Shown here: positions 12,528 to 14,116 of the stretch, in pieces | How positions within the stretch are numbered: the stretch's first letter is position 1 | How the letters are laid out: each line of letters starts with the position of its first letter | Assembly (NCBI GenBank): GCA_001819095.1 | Contig: MHLS01000036.1 | Span: 22,077 to 36,192, forward strand | Length of the DNA: 14,116 bases | Reading direction: 5' to 3' | Source: Candidatus Lloydbacteria bacterium RIFCSPLOWO2_02_FULL_54_12 | GTDB lineage: Bacteria > Patescibacteriota > Minisyncoccia > Phycocordibacterales > UBA6899 | Made by a program: the position numbers and the translations under genes | Notes under the pieces: model-generated | What the model saw: the letters and a program-made list of their open reading frames with translations, nothing else | What the model was told of the DNA's origin: nothing | Databases searched by the model: none

Positions 12528-12623
12528 TTATACGAGTGAAAACGAGTAATAAAACTGAGCACACCCCACTTGCAAGGTTTTGAACTTCCGCTCAGTTTGT
12601 TTTGTACGCATTGGATTAGGCAT
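12528..12623 (-). CDS. Possible 31-residue upstream peptide before rplF
   Basis: A small open frame starts MPNPMRTKQTERKFKTLQVG and ends in a TAA seven bases before the rplF ATG. It has no clear ribosome-binding site and no family I recognise. It overlaps both inverted repeats of this spacer, so its translation, if any, would disturb their folding. It may equally be chance. Confidence 0.2.
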   Translation of the reverse strand: MPNPMRTKQTERKFKTLQVGCAQFYYSFSLV

Positions 12624-12656
12624 GGTTTTTTTGTTCTTTAACACGAGCAAGTGGGG
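12552..12656 (-). promoter_or_regulatory. Interlocking inverted repeats upstream of rplF (possible pseudoknot)
   Basis: Two perfect inverted repeats are interleaved: CCCCACTTGC (12564-12573) with GCAAGTGGGG (12647-12656), and AAACTGAGC (12552-12560) with GCTCAGTTT (12590-12598). In the minus transcript the order is a, b, a', b', the topology of a pseudoknot or of two competing hairpins. The element ends 31 bases before the rplF start. The pairing potential is direct observation; a regulatory role is inferred. Confidence 0.5.
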
Positions 12657-12661
12657 GGTTA

Positions 12662-12695
12662 AGAAAAATATATTCGCTCCGCTCATTATTTTTCT
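12662..12695 (-). terminator. AT-rich hairpin directly after rpsH
   Basis: AGAAAAAT (12662-12669) pairs with ATTTTTCT (12688-12695), three bases past the rpsH stop; the intervening 18 bases include GAGCGGAGCGAAT on the minus strand. The 3' arm supplies a T-run on the minus strand. It may be a partial terminator or an mRNA 3'-end stabiliser inside the operon; it is too AT-rich to be sure. Confidence 0.35.
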
Positions 12696-12698
12696 AAA

Positions 12699-13124
12699 TT
12701 ACCAAATTCTGCAAATAATTTCTCCTCCGACGTGCTCTTTGCGCGCGGCATCGCCGGTCATGATCCCCTTGGGTGTCGACAGGAGCATGATGCCGTGACC
12801 TTCGTGCACGGGACGGATATCCTTTGTTCCCGCATAGAGGCGGCGCGAGGGACGGGAAACGCGCTCGGCACCGCGGATGCGCGGCTTGCGCGGCCCACCC
12901 GTCTGAAGAGGAGCGTCGTACTGCACACCGATCGCGATCATGCGTTCGGTCGTCTTCCCTTTGAGTGTCTTACGTTCAACGGAAGCGATAAAGCCTTCGT
13001 TCTTGAGCGCGTGAGCAATCCGCAGTTTGAGGTCGGAATAAGGAACATAGGCAACGGGCTTTCCCGCGCTTCCTGCATTCCTTATACGCACGAGCATGTC
13101 GGCAATGGGGTCGGTGGTTACCAT
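12699..13124 (-). CDS. rpsH: 30S ribosomal protein uS8
   Basis: A 141-residue uS8, a primary 16S rRNA-binding protein of the central domain and, in E. coli, the translational repressor of the spc operon. It starts MVTTDPIADMLVRIRNAG, contains VPYSDLKLRIAHALKNEGFI and ends in the classic GIMLLSTPKGIMTGDAARKE followed by GGEIICRIW. The first codon lies inside the end of rpsN (7-base overlap), suggesting coupled translation; open sequence further upstream overlaps rpsN and is ignored. A long spacer and hairpins follow it. Confidence 0.98.
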   Translation of the reverse strand: MVTTDPIADMLVRIRNAGSAGKPVAYVPYSDLKLRIAHALKNEGFIASVERKTLKGKTTERMIAIGVQYDAPLQTGGPRKPRIRGAERVSRPSRRLYAGTKDIRPVHEGHGIMLLSTPKGIMTGDAARKEHVGGEIICRIW

Positions 13125-13300
13125 GATGCTTTCGTGATACCGGGGATCTTCCCGTCGTTGGCTAATTCGCGGAAGCAGATACGGCAAAGGCCGAAGTCGC
13201 GCATGTATCCGCGTTTGCGTCCGCACTTAAAACAGCGATTCACCGCCCGAACGGCGAACTTCGGATTATTCTGTCTCACCCATGTTGATTTTTTTGCCAT
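13118..13300 (-). CDS. rpsN: 30S ribosomal protein uS14, zinc-binding type
   Basis: A 60-residue uS14 of the small zinc-binding type, located in the small-subunit head. The two CxxC pairs are at Cys23/Cys26 (CFKC) and Cys39/Cys42 (CRIC); flanking RYMRDFGLCRICFREL-like sequence and the ending GKIPGITKASW are typical. The start at 13300 (MAKKSTW) matches the family. It is first in its operon, with a leader of about 150 bases; a GCCCGC/GCGGGC hairpin (13308-13329) lies just upstream of the ATG and no clear Shine-Dalgarno is seen. Confidence 0.97.
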   Translation of the reverse strand: MAKKSTWVRQNNPKFAVRAVNRCFKCGRKRGYMRDFGLCRICFRELANDGKIPGITKASW

Positions 13301-13397
13301 AACTTTCGCCCGCAATACGTTTCGCGGGCACGGAAACCTCACGGCGCTCCGCGGTGTGCGGGACCTCGTTCCCCCAATATCGCGCCCCCATTCTTTT

Positions 13398-13481
13398 TAT
13401 TCCCGCCGAGAAACGACAGGGAGAAAAAGGAGAAAGACGGATTAAAGCGAACGATAGGGGCATGCTAGTACGGCGGGAATA
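13398..13481. repeat. 11-bp inverted repeat linking the rpsN promoter and leader
   Basis: TATTCCCGCCG (13398-13408) and its exact complement CGGCGGGAATA (13471-13481) are 62 bases apart. The right copy lies wholly within the -35/-10 spacer of the rpsN promoter and the left within the transcribed leader. Only one copy is in the transcript, so any function would act at the DNA level, for instance as paired protein-binding sites. Apart from this and the start-proximal hairpin I see no gene in 13301-13461. Confidence 0.5.
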
Positions 13482-13490
13482 TCCTGTCAA
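13462..13490 (-). promoter_or_regulatory. Promoter of the rpsN-secY-adk operon
   Basis: On the minus strand a perfect TTGACA (13490-13485) is followed after 17 bases by TAGCAT (13467-13462; 4 of 6 to TATAAT). Transcription would start near 13455. It stands back to back with the plus-strand promoter at 13502-13530, with the two -35 boxes 11 bases apart. The same box type (TTGACA, 17, TAGxAT) drives the rpsS operon. Confidence 0.75.
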
Positions 13491-13501
13491 CGTTCTACGA
13501 A

Positions 13502-13530
13502 TTGACATAGTTATATATTCGTGATACAAT
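13502..13530 (+). promoter_or_regulatory. Promoter of the right-end unknown gene
   Basis: TTGACA (13502-13507) and TACAAT (13525-13530; 5 of 6) are separated by exactly 17 bases, a near-consensus sigma-70 promoter. The expected leader to the ATG at 13612 is about 75 bases, with no strong structure seen. Confidence 0.8.
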
Positions 13531-13611
13531 CCCCACGAAGGCTTTATTTAGATTCGTCAGTTCCTCTCACGGGGCTATTGCCTTGTGTCCACATATGCAA
13601 AGGAGAGCGTC

Positions 13612-14106
13612 ATGGTCGAGCAAGAGGCAAGAGTGTGGGTATCCCTCCCGGACAAGATCGTACTCATCTATCACACATGGAAGAACAAGATACCCGCAGG
13701 GATCCAAGTTCTCCATGCATGCGGTGGCAGTTCAGGTGCTCCTGTCTCCCAAACCCCACCCGAAGGAGATGTGGGTGTCGTGCGCAACGCCCGCTTTTCT
13801 TTCGACACGTTCACCGGCACCTGTCTCATCGACACCGTGATCGTTTCGGAGGGGGTGAACGGCTACTGCAAGGTCTACGTGAACTGCAGTGTACGTGCCA
13901 CGGGGCGCGAAAAAAACTTCTGGTGGGAGAACAGCGCGTACCACCCGTTCCTGCGCGAGCTCTTCAGTCAGACCTACAAGAACGTCAAGATGAAGAGCGA
14001 GAACGGGAAGACCAGCGTTCGCTTTTCGGACAAGCGCGCGAAAGGCCCCGTCGAGTCGCAGATCGTGTTCCTTCGCGAAAAGGAAAGACAAGGAGTGGCG
14101 GCCTAA
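13612..14106 (+). CDS. Protein of unknown function, 164 residues
   Basis: A complete gene starting MVEQEARVWVSLPDKIVLIY. The start is set by AAGGAG 6 bases before the ATG; a GTG at 13585 is in frame but lacks such a site. There is no signal peptide or membrane helix. The N-terminal half is probably beta-rich (ARVWVSLPDKIVLIYHTW, later FDTFTGTCLIDTVIVSEG and YCKVYVNCSVRA), with four Cys residues spread through it. The C-terminal half is more charged (NFWWENSAYHPFLRELFSQT, then Lys/Arg-rich). I recognise no family. The strong promoter and good ribosome-binding site, better than those of many ribosomal genes here, imply high expression. Confidence 0.82.
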   Translation: MVEQEARVWVSLPDKIVLIYHTWKNKIPAGIQVLHACGGSSGAPVSQTPPEGDVGVVRNARFSFDTFTGTCLIDTVIVSEGVNGYCKVYVNCSVRATGREKNFWWENSAYHPFLRELFSQTYKNVKMKSENGKTSVRFSDKRAKGPVESQIVFLREKERQGVAA

Positions 14107-14116
14107 GTGCCACCAC

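Noticed and set aside
12521..12562. Extended rplF start at 12562
   Set aside because: The extra 14 residues do not fit uL6 and would lie in the inverted-repeat spacer; the MSRL start at 12520 matches the family.
12732..13445. Plus-strand open frame of 237 codons across rpsH, rpsN and leader
   Set aside because: Covers two certain genes on the opposite strand and the rpsN leader, with no recognisable product.

Overview
The window looks like a chromosomal segment of a small-genome bacterium of the Candidate Phyla Radiation (Patescibacteria), most likely a Parcubacteria-type lineage. The grounds are: ribosomal protein bL30 is absent between uS5 and uL15 (only 12 bases separate them), uL24 is short, uS14 is a 60-residue zinc-type protein, many genes lack a clear Shine-Dalgarno sequence, and genes are tightly packed. 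TGA is used as a normal stop, so this is not a lineage with recoded TGA. The taxonomic call is inference; the gene content is read directly.

Two ribosomal-protein operons lie on the minus strand. At the right, a divergent promoter region (about 13460-13530) drives rpsN-rpsH-rplF-rplR-rpsE-rplO-secY-adk leftward (13300 to 8380), followed by a short rlmN and a bidirectional terminator at 7388-7412. At the left, a second minus-strand operon, rpsS-rplV-rpsC-rplP-rpmC-rpsQ-rplN-rplX-rplE (4001 to 175), has its own TTGACA/TAGTAT promoter and ends in a hairpin at 127-155. The usual bacterial order runs from the rplE block into the rpsN block. Here the cluster is cut exactly between rplE and rpsN, and the distal half sits upstream of the proximal half.

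Between the two operons (about 4080-7380) is an accessory stretch, mostly on the plus strand: a glycine-zipper lipoprotein with its terminator, queA (tRNA queuosine synthesis), a LigB-type extradiol dioxygenase of the YgiD/DODA family, and a 21-residue Lys-rich peptide gene. A small charged helical protein of unknown function lies on the minus strand. At the far right, a plus-strand gene of unknown function has a near-consensus promoter and a good ribosome-binding site. At the far left, the first 32 codons of a probable membrane protein run off the edge.

The most interesting material is between the genes. A family of about 50-base palindromes with 18-base arms, a loop ending in CCCC and covarying outer arms occurs at 1155-1203, 4761-4811 and 9016-9065, with a collapsed relative at 4157-4177. 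Several ribosomal genes have distinctive structures at or near their starts: a long inverted repeat that buries the rplE start codon, a closed leader stem abutting the rpsS ribosome-binding site, two interlocking inverted repeats (possible pseudoknot) before rplF, and paired heptad arrays full of stop codons between rplO and secY. Together these suggest extensive structured-RNA or palindrome-based control of ribosome synthesis that I do not recognise as a described system.
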